NCBI RefSeq assembly: GCF_011801125.1
Contig: NZ_CP046171.1
Span: forward strand, 4,588,001-4,652,000
Direction: 5' to 3'
DNA length: 64,000 nt
Source: Nocardia brasiliensis
Lineage (GTDB): Bacteria; Actinomycetota; Actinomycetes; Mycobacteriales; Mycobacteriaceae
Both the position numbers and the translations under genes were made by a program. Positions within the stretch are counted from its first letter, which is position 1; each line of letters opens with the position of its first letter. Under the pieces are notes generated by a model. The model worked only from the letters and a program-made list of their open reading frames with translations. It was not told the DNA's origin and searched no databases. Below, one piece after another: positions 36,225 to 45,764 of the stretch.

Positions 36225-37376
36225 TCACCCCGCGGCGCGGGCCACTCCGGCACGCACATGCAGGATGGCCGCCGCCTGCTCGACCAGCGGCCGGTCCAGC
36301 GGAAAGTAACCCTGCCGCGGTTCGGTGTCGGTGCGCGAGTGCGCGGTCTCGGGGGTGGCAGGGGGTAGCAGATCCCAGGTGGAAGTCCGGCCCTGCAGGA
36401 AACTCTCGTGCGTGCCCGGCGCCGGTTCCGCGAGGCCGAGAACCGCACTGCTGCCCAGACTGCCGACGACGCAGGCGTATTGATCATCGTCGAGCAGTGC
36501 GCCGACGATCGCTCCGGCACATTCGTAACCAGGCAGTTCGTCGCGCGCGGCGGCACCGGACGGGTGCCTGCGCAGGTGCAGGTTGTGGGCGAAGACGAGC
36601 GTCGGCCCCCGGCGGGCCTCGACACCGCGAATATCGAGCAGGTTGCGGGCCATCAGCGCGTCCCGGGTGGCGAGCAACAGCGTCATCCGTTCCCGCGCCG
36701 CCAGCGGGCGGGCCGCCGCGCGGTGATAGCGCAGCAGACCGATTCCGGCATCGAGATATGCTGCGGCCCTGCGCCATTCGGCGCGTGACGAGGTCGCGAT
36801 GAGTTCCGCCGCGCGGGTGTCGAGCGCGAGCGCCACATCGTCGGCGAGCACGCGCAGCCGCTCGGCCGCCGCACCGGCACCGGGCGATTCGGCCGGATCC
36901 AGCACCGCCGCCGCGCGACTCCAGCGCTCGTCCGGACCGAGCAGCTCGGCGAGGTCCAGCTCCAGACCCGCATAGCCCCTTGCGAATTCGAGGTAGCGGC
37001 GCGGGCTCGGCGCACTGTAGTTCTCGCCCGGCATATCGAAACCGTGGAACGCGACCTGCTGTGCGGGCGGGCGGTCCCGGTTGTAGTCACGCAGCCACCC
37101 GACCAACTGGCGGTTGGCTTCCAGTGCGCCGAAGCCGTGTGAGAAACCCTCGCGCATCGCGGAGTCCAGGGTGCCGCGGCCGGCTCGGACGAAATCGTCG
37201 ACCGCGAAGGCGGCCACCCGATCCGTTTCCAGCACGATCGAACGGAAACCGAGCTCGACCAGTCGCGCGAACAACTCGTTGCGGATCAGCGCGAAGGCCG
37301 GTTCCTGATGGGTCGGCTCACCGAGGCCGAGCAGCTCGCATCCCGGCGGCACGAAGTCACGAATTTCCTGCGTCAT
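36225..37376 (-). CDS. Erythromycin esterase-family protein
   Basis: 383 aa, ATG 37376. Signatures of the EreA/EreB/succinoglycan family: LLGLGEPTHQEPAFALIRNEL near residue 17 with the catalytic His, RSIVLETD with its Glu, EGFSHGFGALEANRQLVGWL and VAFHGFDMPG. True Ere enzymes hydrolyse the macrolactone of erythromycin; many family members have unknown substrates. The partner gene is a divergent MerR regulator 82 bp away, and an erm gene lies 7.5 kb on. Resistance function is inferred. Confidence 0.8.
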   Translation of the reverse strand: MTQEIRDFVPPGCELLGLGEPTHQEPAFALIRNELFARLVELGFRSIVLETDRVAAFAVDDFVRAGRGTLDSAMREGFSHGFGALEANRQLVGWLRDYNRDRPPAQQVAFHGFDMPGENYSAPSPRRYLEFARGYAGLELDLAELLGPDERWSRAAAVLDPAESPGAGAAAERLRVLADDVALALDTRAAELIATSSRAEWRRAAAYLDAGIGLLRYHRAAARPLAARERMTLLLATRDALMARNLLDIRGVEARRGPTLVFAHNLHLRRHPSGAAARDELPGYECAGAIVGALLDDDQYACVVGSLGSSAVLGLAEPAPGTHESFLQGRTSTWDLLPPATPETAHSRTDTEPRQGYFPLDRPLVEQAAAILHVRAGVARAAG

Positions 37377-37390
37377 GTAGGTAAATCGTA

Positions 37391-37412
37391 TCCTTGAAAC
37401 AACAGTATAAGG
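37391..37412. promoter_or_regulatory. MerR-type operator/promoter between Ere-like and MerR genes
   Basis: AT-rich spacer with an imperfect inverted repeat, TCCTTGAAACAACAG through ATAAGG, in the 82-bp divergent gap. Short arms CCTT/AAGG, spaced as in MerR sites that sit between -35 and -10. No further evidence. Confidence 0.35.
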
Positions 37413-37458
37413 TTTGGTGCGATCTGGCCGAATGACTCCGGGTAAAGTCCAAAACCCC

Positions 37459-38205
37459 ATGAAGACCTTGCGCCCCGCCGACCTCGCTCGCGAGCACGGA
37501 CTGTCCACCCAGGCGATCCGCAACTACGAACGCGACGGGTTCCTCCCGCCCGCCGCGCGCAGCCCCAGCGGCTACCGGATCTACACCGAGGTGCACGCGG
37601 CCGCCCTGCGCGCCTACCTGGCGCTGCTGCCCGCCTACGGGCACGCGCTAGGCGGGCGGATCATGCGCGCACTGCACGACGGAGAGCTGGAGAAGGTCCT
37701 GGTCGCCATCGACCGCGGTCACGAACAGTTGCTCCGCGACCGCGAAACCCTCGACGTGGTACGGAAATCCAGCGCGCACCTGACGGCGGCCGACGCTCCC
37801 GCGCCACGCGACGACCGCGATTCGCGCACCATCGGCGAACTCGCACACCGCATCCGGGTCACCCCCGCGACCCTGCGCAAATGGGAGAACGCCGGAATTC
37901 TCGTCCCGGGCCGCGACCGCGTCACGGGGTATCGCCGCTATCACGCGGGCGATACCCGCGACGCCGAACTCGCCCATCTCCTGCGCCGCGGTGGTTACCC
38001 GTTGCACCAGATCGCCGCCGTGCTGCGCCAGGTCCGAACCGTGGGCGGCACAACGGCTTTGGCCGCCGCCCTCGACGATTGGCAGCACAAGCTCACCGCC
38101 CAGGGCCTGGCCATGCTCGACGCGGCCGCCCAACTCGGTCACTACCGGCAACTGCTCGAACAGGCGGGGAGCTCGTCGGGCGCGCCCCAGACGCGTGTCT
38201 CGTAA
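37459..38205 (+). CDS. MerR-family regulator with two HTH domains
   Basis: 248 aa, ATG 37459. First MerR HTH, residues 1-45: LRPADLAREHGLSTQAIRNY through GYRIYTEV. A second, residues 120-170: TIGELAHRIRVTPATLRKWE through GYRRYHAG. A helical linker lies between and a short coiled C-terminus follows. Two-headed MerR proteins of this layout are known beside antibiotic-related genes (TioE group). Divergent from the Ere-like gene, so likely its regulator. Confidence 0.87.
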   Translation: MKTLRPADLAREHGLSTQAIRNYERDGFLPPAARSPSGYRIYTEVHAAALRAYLALLPAYGHALGGRIMRALHDGELEKVLVAIDRGHEQLLRDRETLDVVRKSSAHLTAADAPAPRDDRDSRTIGELAHRIRVTPATLRKWENAGILVPGRDRVTGYRRYHAGDTRDAELAHLLRRGGYPLHQIAAVLRQVRTVGGTTALAAALDDWQHKLTAQGLAMLDAAAQLGHYRQLLEQAGSSSGAPQTRVS

Positions 38206-38437
38206 GCCCGGCCGGGTACATCCGCGGTTCAGCCCACCGGGGTTGCCTCGGTGACAACAACGCGGGCAGGCGGCGAGCTGGTTTCCGGCGGCGAATGCCA
38301 CTGCGACCGGGTCGCGCCGGTGATCGACGGCGACACGGCAGGCCCCGCTCGGCCGAACGGATGCGCAAGGCAGGCTTCGGTGATCTTTCCTGGGCAAACG
38401 TCCGGTTTTCGCCGGAGTGCGGGGATACCATGCGCAG

Positions 38438-40690
38438 ATGGCGCACCCCGCCCCGCCGGTCTCGGGGGCGACGGTCGCATCGGACCGTCGGCCCGACGAC
38501 TCGCGCGGTAGCGGGGTGGCCGAGGTGGTGGCGCGTTTCGCCGAGGCGTGGCGCGCGGACGACGAACCGCCGGACCTGCGGGCCTACCTGCCCGACTCCC
38601 CCGCCATGCGACGGGTCGCGCTGATCGAGCTGATCAAGGTCGACCTCGCCCAGCGCTGGGGCCGCGGCACCGCGCCGAAGCGGCTCGCGGAATACGTCGA
38701 CGAATTGCCGGAGTTGCGCACCTGGCCGCTGCCGCCCGACCTGATCTACGAGGAGTTCCACTTGCGGCGCCGTGCGGGCGCCGCGGTGCCGGTCGCCGAG
38801 TACACCGCGGCGTATCCCGAACAGGCCGAACAACTCTCAGAGCTGCTCGCGACCGATGACTATCACAGCACCATGCTGTCGGCGGCCGAGCCGGTGCGCC
38901 TGGACGAGCTGGCGGCCGGGCAGCAGATCGACGATTTCGACCTGATGACCTCGCTCGGCCGTGGCGCGTTCGCCCGGGTCTTCCTGGCCAGGCAGCGATC
39001 GATGCAGCGACTGGTCGCGGTGAAGATCTCCCGCGACAAGGGCACCGAGCCACAGACTTTGGCGCAGCTGGACCACGACTACATCGTGCGGGTGTTCGAC
39101 CAGCGCGTGCTGACCAGCCGCAAACTGCGACTGCTGTACATGCAGTACGTGCCCGGCGGCACCCTGTTCACCGTGCTGGAACGAGTGCGCGCGACCGCAC
39201 CCGAGCACCGCACCGGGGCGCTGCTCGTGGACGTGGTCGACGCGGTACTGGCGGGCAAGGGTGAGATCAGACCGAGCGAATCGTCGTTACGTGCGCAGCT
39301 GAACGCGCTGTCTTGGCCGGAGACCATCGCGTGGCTCGGCCGCCGGTTGGCCGAGGCGCTCGACTATGCGGGCAAAGCCGGTGTGCTGCACCGCGATATC
39401 AAGCCCGCGAACGTGCTGCTCACCGCGGACGGCGTGCCCAAACTCGCCGATTTCAACATCAGTTTCAGCGGCAACGTCTCCGGCGCCAGCCCGGTCGCGT
39501 ACTTCGGCGGTTCGCTCGCCTACATGTCGCCCGAGCAGCTCGCCGCCGTGCACCCAGACCGGCCGGGCACCGCCGAAGACCTCGACACCAGAAGCGATCT
39601 CTACGCGCTGGCCGTGATGCTGTGGGAATTGCTCACCGGGCGAAAGCCTTTCGATGACGAGGGGGTGAGCGGCGGCGACCGAACCGCGCTGGACGGGATG
39701 CTCGAACGCCGGTCGGGCAGCCCGAAAGTGTTGCCGTATCAGGATCTTCCCGCCGACTGCCCGGCCGCGTTGCGCCGCGTGCTGGTGCGCGCGCTCGACC
39801 CCGATCCGGACAAACGCTGGCCCAGCGGCGCGGAGATGGCCCAGCAGCTGGAGGTCTGTCTGGACGCGCGGGCCCGCGACCTCGTCGACCCGCCGCCCGG
39901 CAGCTGGCGGCTGCGGTCACGGCTGCTCATGCACCCGATCATGGCGCTGGCCATCGCCGTGCCGAACGCGCTGGCCATCTGGTACAGCTACCACCACAAT
40001 CGCACGCTCATCATCAGCAAGCTGGACGCGCCGGCCCAGCAGCGCTTCGATCAGATCGCGGTGAGCACCTACGTTTTGTGTTTCCTGATCGGTTTCGTCG
40101 TCACCAATGTCTTGACAGCCGGACTGTGGCGGGTCTCGCGCGGCTTAAGCAAGGGACGCGACTACGACACGCGCACCCTCGCCCGCGCGCGCTCGGACAC
40201 ACTGCTGCTGGGCAAGCGCAATGTGCTGACCTGTTTCGCGCTGTGGGTGATCGCGGGCGTCGTCGTCCCGGTTTCGGTGCGCGCCACCGGTAATCACCTC
40301 GCGGCACAGTCGTATCTGCACTTCTTCCTCACCCAGATCGTCTGCGGCGCCATCGCCATGGCCTATCCGTATTTCCTGGTCAACTTCTACGCGGTGCGCT
40401 CGCTGTACCCGATGTTCCTGCCCCACGGCGGGCTCGGCGGCACGGACGCGCGCCGGCTGCGCCAACTCGACCGGCGCAGCACCTATTTCCTGGCCATCGC
40501 CGCCGCGGTGCCGCTGCTCGGCGTCGCGGGCGCGACTTTCATTCCCGGCGAAGACATTCCGTCGGTCATCGTCCCCCTGCGGGTGCTGTGCGTCGGCAGC
40601 GCACTGGCCTTCATCGGCGTCTATTGGTTGTTCCGCATGCTCGAAAAAGACCTGGCCGCACTGGAACGCATCGTCGCCCACCAGAATTGA
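38438..40690 (+). CDS. Membrane Ser/Thr protein kinase with DFN motif
   Basis: 750 aa from ATG 38438 (GTG 38417 possible). N-terminal 150 residues are helical and related to those of planctomycete-type kinases (DLRAYLPDSPAMRR). Kinase domain about 165-435: SLGRGAFARVFLA, VAVK with Lys196, catalytic HRDIKPANVLL (318-328), then LADFN instead of DFG at 338-340, YMSPEQ activation end and SDLYALAVMLWELLTG. From about 455 there are four or more membrane helices. The Gly-to-Asn change is unusual, but the Asp is kept, so activity is possible. Substrates unknown; no cognate phosphatase is adjacent. Confidence 0.87.
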   Translation: MAHPAPPVSGATVASDRRPDDSRGSGVAEVVARFAEAWRADDEPPDLRAYLPDSPAMRRVALIELIKVDLAQRWGRGTAPKRLAEYVDELPELRTWPLPPDLIYEEFHLRRRAGAAVPVAEYTAAYPEQAEQLSELLATDDYHSTMLSAAEPVRLDELAAGQQIDDFDLMTSLGRGAFARVFLARQRSMQRLVAVKISRDKGTEPQTLAQLDHDYIVRVFDQRVLTSRKLRLLYMQYVPGGTLFTVLERVRATAPEHRTGALLVDVVDAVLAGKGEIRPSESSLRAQLNALSWPETIAWLGRRLAEALDYAGKAGVLHRDIKPANVLLTADGVPKLADFNISFSGNVSGASPVAYFGGSLAYMSPEQLAAVHPDRPGTAEDLDTRSDLYALAVMLWELLTGRKPFDDEGVSGGDRTALDGMLERRSGSPKVLPYQDLPADCPAALRRVLVRALDPDPDKRWPSGAEMAQQLEVCLDARARDLVDPPPGSWRLRSRLLMHPIMALAIAVPNALAIWYSYHHNRTLIISKLDAPAQQRFDQIAVSTYVLCFLIGFVVTNVLTAGLWRVSRGLSKGRDYDTRTLARARSDTLLLGKRNVLTCFALWVIAGVVVPVSVRATGNHLAAQSYLHFFLTQIVCGAIAMAYPYFLVNFYAVRSLYPMFLPHGGLGGTDARRLRQLDRRSTYFLAIAAAVPLLGVAGATFIPGEDIPSVIVPLRVLCVGSALAFIGVYWLFRMLEKDLAALERIVAHQN

Positions 40691-41279
<589 letters not shown>

Positions 41280-43276
41280 ATGCACGAGTCTTATTCGTCA
41301 TGGGCCGGCCGGAATTCACCCGAGGATCTACCGCTGGCCGATCGCTATCAGAGCGCGGAACCGATCGTATTGCGCGGCAGCAAGATCTACCCGATGTACA
41401 CCGAGCAGGTCGGGCCCGCGCCGACCGCGGTCACGCTGACCCTGCTCTCAGCCGCACCGCCGCCGGGATTGCGCGGGCTCGGGATGGGTGTCTCGGTCGT
41501 CGACGGATACGTCGCGCTGAACGGCCGCCGGCTCGCGGGCGTCGACGTCTGGTCCGATGCGCTCGTCGGGGGGATCACCTTCGATATCGTCGGCACCGGT
41601 CCCGGCACGCTGGTCACGCTGACCCCGGTCTGGGTGGACGCGTTCGGCGAGCAGAAGTCCTGGGTCGGTAATTACGGCATCGTCATCGAGACCACGCCGG
41701 ACGGTCGCATCGTGCTGTGGTGCAGTGTCGGCGAGGGGCCCGCCAACTTCGCCAACCTCGTGCTCGAGGTGCAGAGCGCGCCGATCGCCCAGTTCGGCGG
41801 CGACTCGGTGCCCGCCTCGCCGACCGATACCGCGCCCACCCGCCCGCTGCGGTCGATGCCGACACCGCCCTCCGGCGACTTCCCCGCCATCCCACCGCAC
41901 ACCCCCGAGCCTGGGTCCATCCAGTCGGTCCGTCCCACCCCCGCCGACAACCAGACCCGCAACCAGCCCGCGGCGGAGACCCCACAGCCCCGCACCGACC
42001 ACCCCGACGCCCAAACCCGGCCCCCGCGCGCGACCCCGACCCCACCGCCCCTCGCAGAACCCACCGCCCTCGCACCCCCACCGCACGCCGAGGCCGCCAC
42101 CCACCAACCGCACGCCGAACCACCGGCCAATGCCACCGCCGCACAACCACTCCGCTCCGAGCCTTGGGCCAATGGCATCGCCCAACCACCGCACGTCGAG
42201 CCATCAGCCGACGGCACCGCACAGCCACCCCTGAAGTCGCCGACCCCGCCGAGCAGCTGCGCGCCCAGGGATTCGCGGGCAGCAGATCACTCGCTGAACA
42301 ACTCCACGCCGAAGGGTTGGCCGCAGCCGCAGCCAACCACGCACCCGCCGAGCAGCTGGCCGCGCCCATTCACCAACGGGACACCGACGGCGACACCGCG
42401 CACAACTCTCGCGGCTGGCGAGAAGCCCCGGCGACGCCCACACCGAACACCCCACAGGCACCGGGCGACCTCGCCACCAACACTCCTCCCGCCGACCCCC
42501 GCGACTCCAACGGCTGGCCGGCCAACGACGGCTTCGCGACCAGCACTGGACAGCGTGCGCACGGAAGCTCGGCACCGCACACCCGACAGCCACGAACCGA
42601 CAACCACGCCGCAAGCAATTCTTTTGCCCCGCAAGAACACCCGATCGGACACGTCGGGAACGGCGGCCGTTCCCAGCAGGCAGACGGCCTCGCCGGGAAC
42701 ATCCCGCACGGTGCGGGGTCGGCTGGGCACGGTTTGCCAGCGCGGCAACCGCATTCGGACGGCCCGTTGCGGAACGGGCAGTTGCCGCCGAGTCCGCCGC
42801 TGTCCCGGGCGGCGCAGGCGCATCGGGATGGGCAGGCGCGCAACGCCGCGGCGGGAAGTCCGCCGCAGTCGGCAACCGACGGCCCGGGGTCGCACAGTCC
42901 GGCATCTGCGTCCTCGGCGCAAGCGGCCGTCCCCCCTCCGCCGCCGGACGAGGCGGACACCGTGGATACCGGGTTCCGCACCGCGCTCTATGACCTCGGC
43001 GTCGCCATGTACAGCCGCGGCGAGGAGGATCAGGCGTGCGGACTGTGGGCGCAGGCAGCAGCGGCCGGTCACCCGGGTGCCGCCTACGACCTGGGTGTCG
43101 TCCGGTTCCGGCGCGGCGATCTCGAAGATGCCGAGCGGTGGTGGCGCACGGCGGCGGACCGGCGTGAACCGCGCGCGATGGCCGGACTGGCCGAATTGCT
43201 CGACCGGCAGGGCAATTACGCGGAGGCCCGGGTCTGGCGGACCTGTGCCGAAGAAGAACGCGCGACGAACGCCTGA
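41280..43276 (+). pseudogene. Long protein with novel N-terminal domain and C-terminal Sel1 repeats, frameshifted
   Basis: From ATG 41280 (GGAAAGGCGG upstream) the first frame encodes a compact domain of about 170 residues (VLRGSKIYPMYTEQVGP, VGNYGIVIETTPDGRIVLWC) of no recognised family, then Pro/Ala/His-rich linker. Near 42230 at ACCCCTG the sensible reading moves to the frame ending 43276: PEVADPAEQLRAQGFAG, more linker, and Sel1/TPR-like units ALYDLGVAMYSRGEEDQACG and AYDLGVVRFRRGDLEDAERW. One extra C joins the frames. Either slipped-strand variation, pseudogene or assembly error. Confidence 0.65.
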
Positions 43277-43843
43277 TCAGTCGACGGTCCGACCGGCCCG
43301 CAGTGCCGCCCGCGCCCCCATCAGCGCGAAGCCGAGCAGGTTGAGCCCACGCCACTGCGCGGGGTCCGCGGCCCGCGGATCGTCGGCGGTGAAACCGATC
43401 CCCCACACCAGGTCCACCGGACTGGCCTCGACCAGTACCCGGTCCCCGGTGCCGAGCAGATAGTCGGTGAGCGCGGCGTCCTGGCCGAATTTCGCGATGT
43501 TCCCGCGCAGCACCGTCTCGAAGCGGTGGGCGCGCCACACGCCGCTGTCGAATCCGCGCACCTGCCTGCCGAATTCTTTTGCCTCCCGCGGGGTGCGGGC
43601 GGCGAGCACCCGGGTGGCGTTCTCGGTGTCCCCGAACAGCATCGCCTTGCCCCACATCATGTAGTGCTCGGCGGACTCGAACCGCGCGCCCGCGACGGTG
43701 AAGCGGGCCGGCCACCATTGACTCAGGCAGCCGGGCCCGAGCCGGCCGTCGCGCTCCGGCTGATGTCCCCAGAACCGCAGGTAGTCCACCTGTTGCCCGG
43801 CCGCGATGGCGCTGACCAGGTCGTCCACCGATCGCAAATCCAT
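43277..43843 (-). CDS. NADAR-family protein
   Basis: 188 aa, ATG 43843. Signatures of the NADAR (YbiA/RibX) family: LSQWWPARFTVAGARFESAEHYMMWGKAMLFGD near residue 45, ARTPREAKEFGRQVRGFD, and a final VWGIGFTADDP with the catalytic acid region. NADAR members cleave N-glycosidic bonds, including ADP-ribosyl adducts and early riboflavin intermediates. Ends directly against the Sel1 gene stop (convergent, no gap). Confidence 0.9.
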   Translation of the reverse strand: MDLRSVDDLVSAIAAGQQVDYLRFWGHQPERDGRLGPGCLSQWWPARFTVAGARFESAEHYMMWGKAMLFGDTENATRVLAARTPREAKEFGRQVRGFDSGVWRAHRFETVLRGNIAKFGQDAALTDYLLGTGDRVLVEASPVDLVWGIGFTADDPRAADPAQWRGLNLLGFALMGARAALRAGRTVD

Positions 43844-43878
43844 GATCGAAAGTGTGCCCTACCCACTAGGTTCGAGTA

Positions 43879-44637
43879 GTGAACAGACACATCTCATTCG
43901 TGCGACTGCACAATTTCCGCGATCTCGGCGGCTACCCGACCCGCGACGGCCGGGTCGTGCGTACACGGCGTCTGTTCCGCTCCGACTCGCTCGGCAAACT
44001 GCGGGGCACGGACTGGGATCGGTTTCTGGAGCTCGGCATCGGCACCGTCATCGATCTGCGCTATCCCTGGGAGATCGAGTGCAAAGGCCGTATCCCCGAC
44101 CATGATTCGTTCCGGTACCACAATCTCAGCATCGAGCACCGCCCCTACGATCAGGCGGCGCTCGGCCCCGAGATCGAGGTGGGGCCATATCTCGCGGAGC
44201 GATTCCTGGAGGTCGCCTACGACGGTGTCGCGGAGATCCGCCAGGCCCTGACCGTGATCGCCGCCACCGAAGCACCGCTGGTCTTCCACTGCGCCTCGGG
44301 CAAGGACCGCACCGGCCTGCTGGCCGCGCTGGTGCTGGCCCTGCTCGACGTGCCGGAGGACCAGATCGTCGCGGACTTCGCGCGCACCGGCCTGGCCACC
44401 GAACGGCTCGTCGCGGACTGGCGGGCCGCCCGCGGCGGCGCGACGCCGCGCTGGCCCGGCTTCGGCCAGGCGCCGCCGGAGGTGATGCGACTGTTCCTGG
44501 CCGCGGTGGCCGCCGACCACGGGTCGCTGCGTGGATACGCGGTGCGCCTACTCGGCGTCGACGACGCGCTGATCGCCGGCCTGCGCCGAAGCCTGCTAGA
44601 GACGCCCGCCGCGGCGGGTGCGCTCGCGCTCGATTAA
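43879..44637 (+). CDS. Tyrosine/dual-specificity phosphatase (PtpB-like)
   Basis: 252 aa from GTG 43879. The P-loop is HCASGKDRTG, the CX5R signature of PtpB-type phosphatases; NFRDLGGYPTRDGR at the start and VIDLRYPWEIECKGR match the mycobacterial/fungal Y-phosphatase 3 family. M. tuberculosis PtpB acts on phosphotyrosine, phosphoserine and phosphoinositides; no signal peptide here. It starts 36 bp from the divergent NADAR gene. Confidence 0.9.
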   Translation: MNRHISFVRLHNFRDLGGYPTRDGRVVRTRRLFRSDSLGKLRGTDWDRFLELGIGTVIDLRYPWEIECKGRIPDHDSFRYHNLSIEHRPYDQAALGPEIEVGPYLAERFLEVAYDGVAEIRQALTVIAATEAPLVFHCASGKDRTGLLAALVLALLDVPEDQIVADFARTGLATERLVADWRAARGGATPRWPGFGQAPPEVMRLFLAAVAADHGSLRGYAVRLLGVDDALIAGLRRSLLETPAAAGALALD

Positions 44638-44693
44638 ATCGGTCGCGCGCCCGCGTGACCGTGCGGTAGCTTGCGCACGTGGACACAGCATCA

Positions 44694-44795
44694 ATGAACG
44701 GAGCATGCGCGGTAGGCGCGTATTTCATCCGGCCGCGCGCGGAGGCCTGGGCTCCGCCGGCGCACCGTACCGCTCCGATGTCCCGACTGTCCTGA
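44694..44795 (+). CDS. Putative erm leader peptide
   Basis: 33-codon frame from ATG 44694 to TGA 44793-44795, upstream of erm. It contains AYFIRPRAEAW with Arg-Pro-Arg, an Arg-X-Arg pattern known to stall macrolide-bound ribosomes. Two hairpins start inside it and just after it. Ribosome-site and expression evidence are lacking, so this is a candidate only. Confidence 0.35.
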   Translation: MNGACAVGAYFIRPRAEAWAPPAHRTAPMSRLS

Positions 44796-44831
44796 TCGGG
44801 ACCTGCGCCGACGGCCGCTGACGGCCGTCGG
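44780..44831 (+). promoter_or_regulatory. Two consecutive hairpins in the erm leader
   Basis: Hairpin 1, 44780-44802: GTCCCGA / TCGGGAC, 9-base loop, overlapping the leader stop. Hairpin 2, 44808-44831: CCGACGGCCG / CGGCCGTCGG with loop CTGA, perfect 10 bp. They lie 73 bases before the erm start. The arrangement suits attenuation by a stalled leader ribosome. Confidence 0.5.
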
Positions 44832-44903
44832 ATCTCTGTGCCCCGGCATGGGTCCGGGCGAATCACCTTTCCCTGATTCGACCACTCCGTTCGGAGGACA
44901 CCC

Positions 44904-45764
44904 ATGTCCCGCCATCGTTCGCTGCCGCGCGCCCGTAGCGCGCGCACCCGCCAACGCCTGTCCCAGAATTTCCTCACCGATGCCGGCGCCGCGCGGCGCA
45001 TCGTGCGTTCGGCCGAATTGCGCGCCGGCGACCTGGTGCTGGAGATCGGGCCGGGTGACGGCATGCTCACCCGGCACCTGCTCGACGTCGCCGGGCAGAT
45101 CCGCGCCTACGAGAAAGACCCCTTCTACGTGGCCAAGCTGCGCGGTCGTTTTGCGGGCGAGCCGCGAATCCGGCTGTTCCACACGGACTTCCGCGCCGTA
45201 CGTGCCCCGGCCGAGCCCTTCGCCGTGGTGGCCAACATCCCCTTCGGCATTACCACCGACATCGTGCGGTGGTGCCTGAAGGCACCGGCGCTCACCTCGG
45301 CGACCCTGCTCACCCAATACGAGTTCGCCCGTAAGCATTCCGGCGACTACGGCCGCTGGAGCAAGCTCACGATCACCCATTGGCCCACTGTCGGCATGGA
45401 ATTGGGCGCGCGCGTGCGCCGCGACAGTTTCCATCCGGTGCCGCGGGTCGACGCCGCCGTCTTGCGGCTGCGACGACGGCCGAGCCCGCTGCTGCCCGCC
45501 GCCGCTCTGGCCGACTACCGCCGGATCGTCGAGCTCGGCTTCTCCGGGGTGGGCGGCTCGGTGGCGAGCTCCCTGCGGACCCGCTTTCCCGCCCGCACGG
45601 TGCGGGCGGCCTGTCGCGGCGCGGGCATCGCCCTCGACGAGCCGGTCGGGACGGTCGAGCCGCACCGCTGGCTCACCCTCTACCGCGGCTTGCGCGACAA
45701 CTGTCTCCGCGACAGAAACGTATCGGATACATTTGTGTATCCGACAAGGAAGGGCGGCCGGTGA
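44904..45764 (+). CDS. erm: 23S rRNA adenine-N6 methyltransferase, Erm family
   Basis: 286 aa, ATG 44904 with GGAGGA six bases before. The Erm/KsgA pattern: [31 protein letters not shown] (SAM motif I), and NIPFG at 111-115, the catalytic NxPF/Y motif. [15 protein letters not shown] is the Erm-type substrate helix. Erm modifies A2058 of 23S rRNA, giving MLS resistance. The last 20 residues overlay the promoter-like region of the following gene. An actinobacterial erm of the Erm(O)/Erm(S) group in length. Confidence 0.92.
   Translation: MSRHRSLPRARSARTRQRLSQNFLTDAGAARRIVRSAELRAGDLVLEIGPGDGMLTRHLLDVAGQIRAYEKDPFYVAKLRGRFAGEPRIRLFHTDFRAVRAPAEPFAVVANIPFGITTDIVRWCLKAPALTSATLLTQYEFARKHSGDYGRWSKLTITHWPTVGMELGARVRRDSFHPVPRVDAAVLRLRRRPSPLLPAAALADYRRIVELGFSGVGGSVASSLRTRFPARTVRAACRGAGIALDEPVGTVEPHRWLTLYRGLRDNCLRDRNVSDTFVYPTRKGGR
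45723..45744. promoter_or_regulatory. Operator-like palindrome inside the erm 3' end
   Basis: TCGGATACA-TTTG-TGTATCCGA, perfect 9-bp arms, within the last codons of erm and 16 bp before the lactate monooxygenase GTG. GTATCGGATAC is itself near-palindromic. Looks like a TetR- or GntR-class site. Confidence 0.5.

Noticed and set aside
44848..45279. 143-codon frame overlapping the erm start out of frame
   Set aside because: It is antisense-free but Arg/Pro/Ser-rich with no family; better explained as a shadow of erm, though translation of its first codons cannot be excluded.
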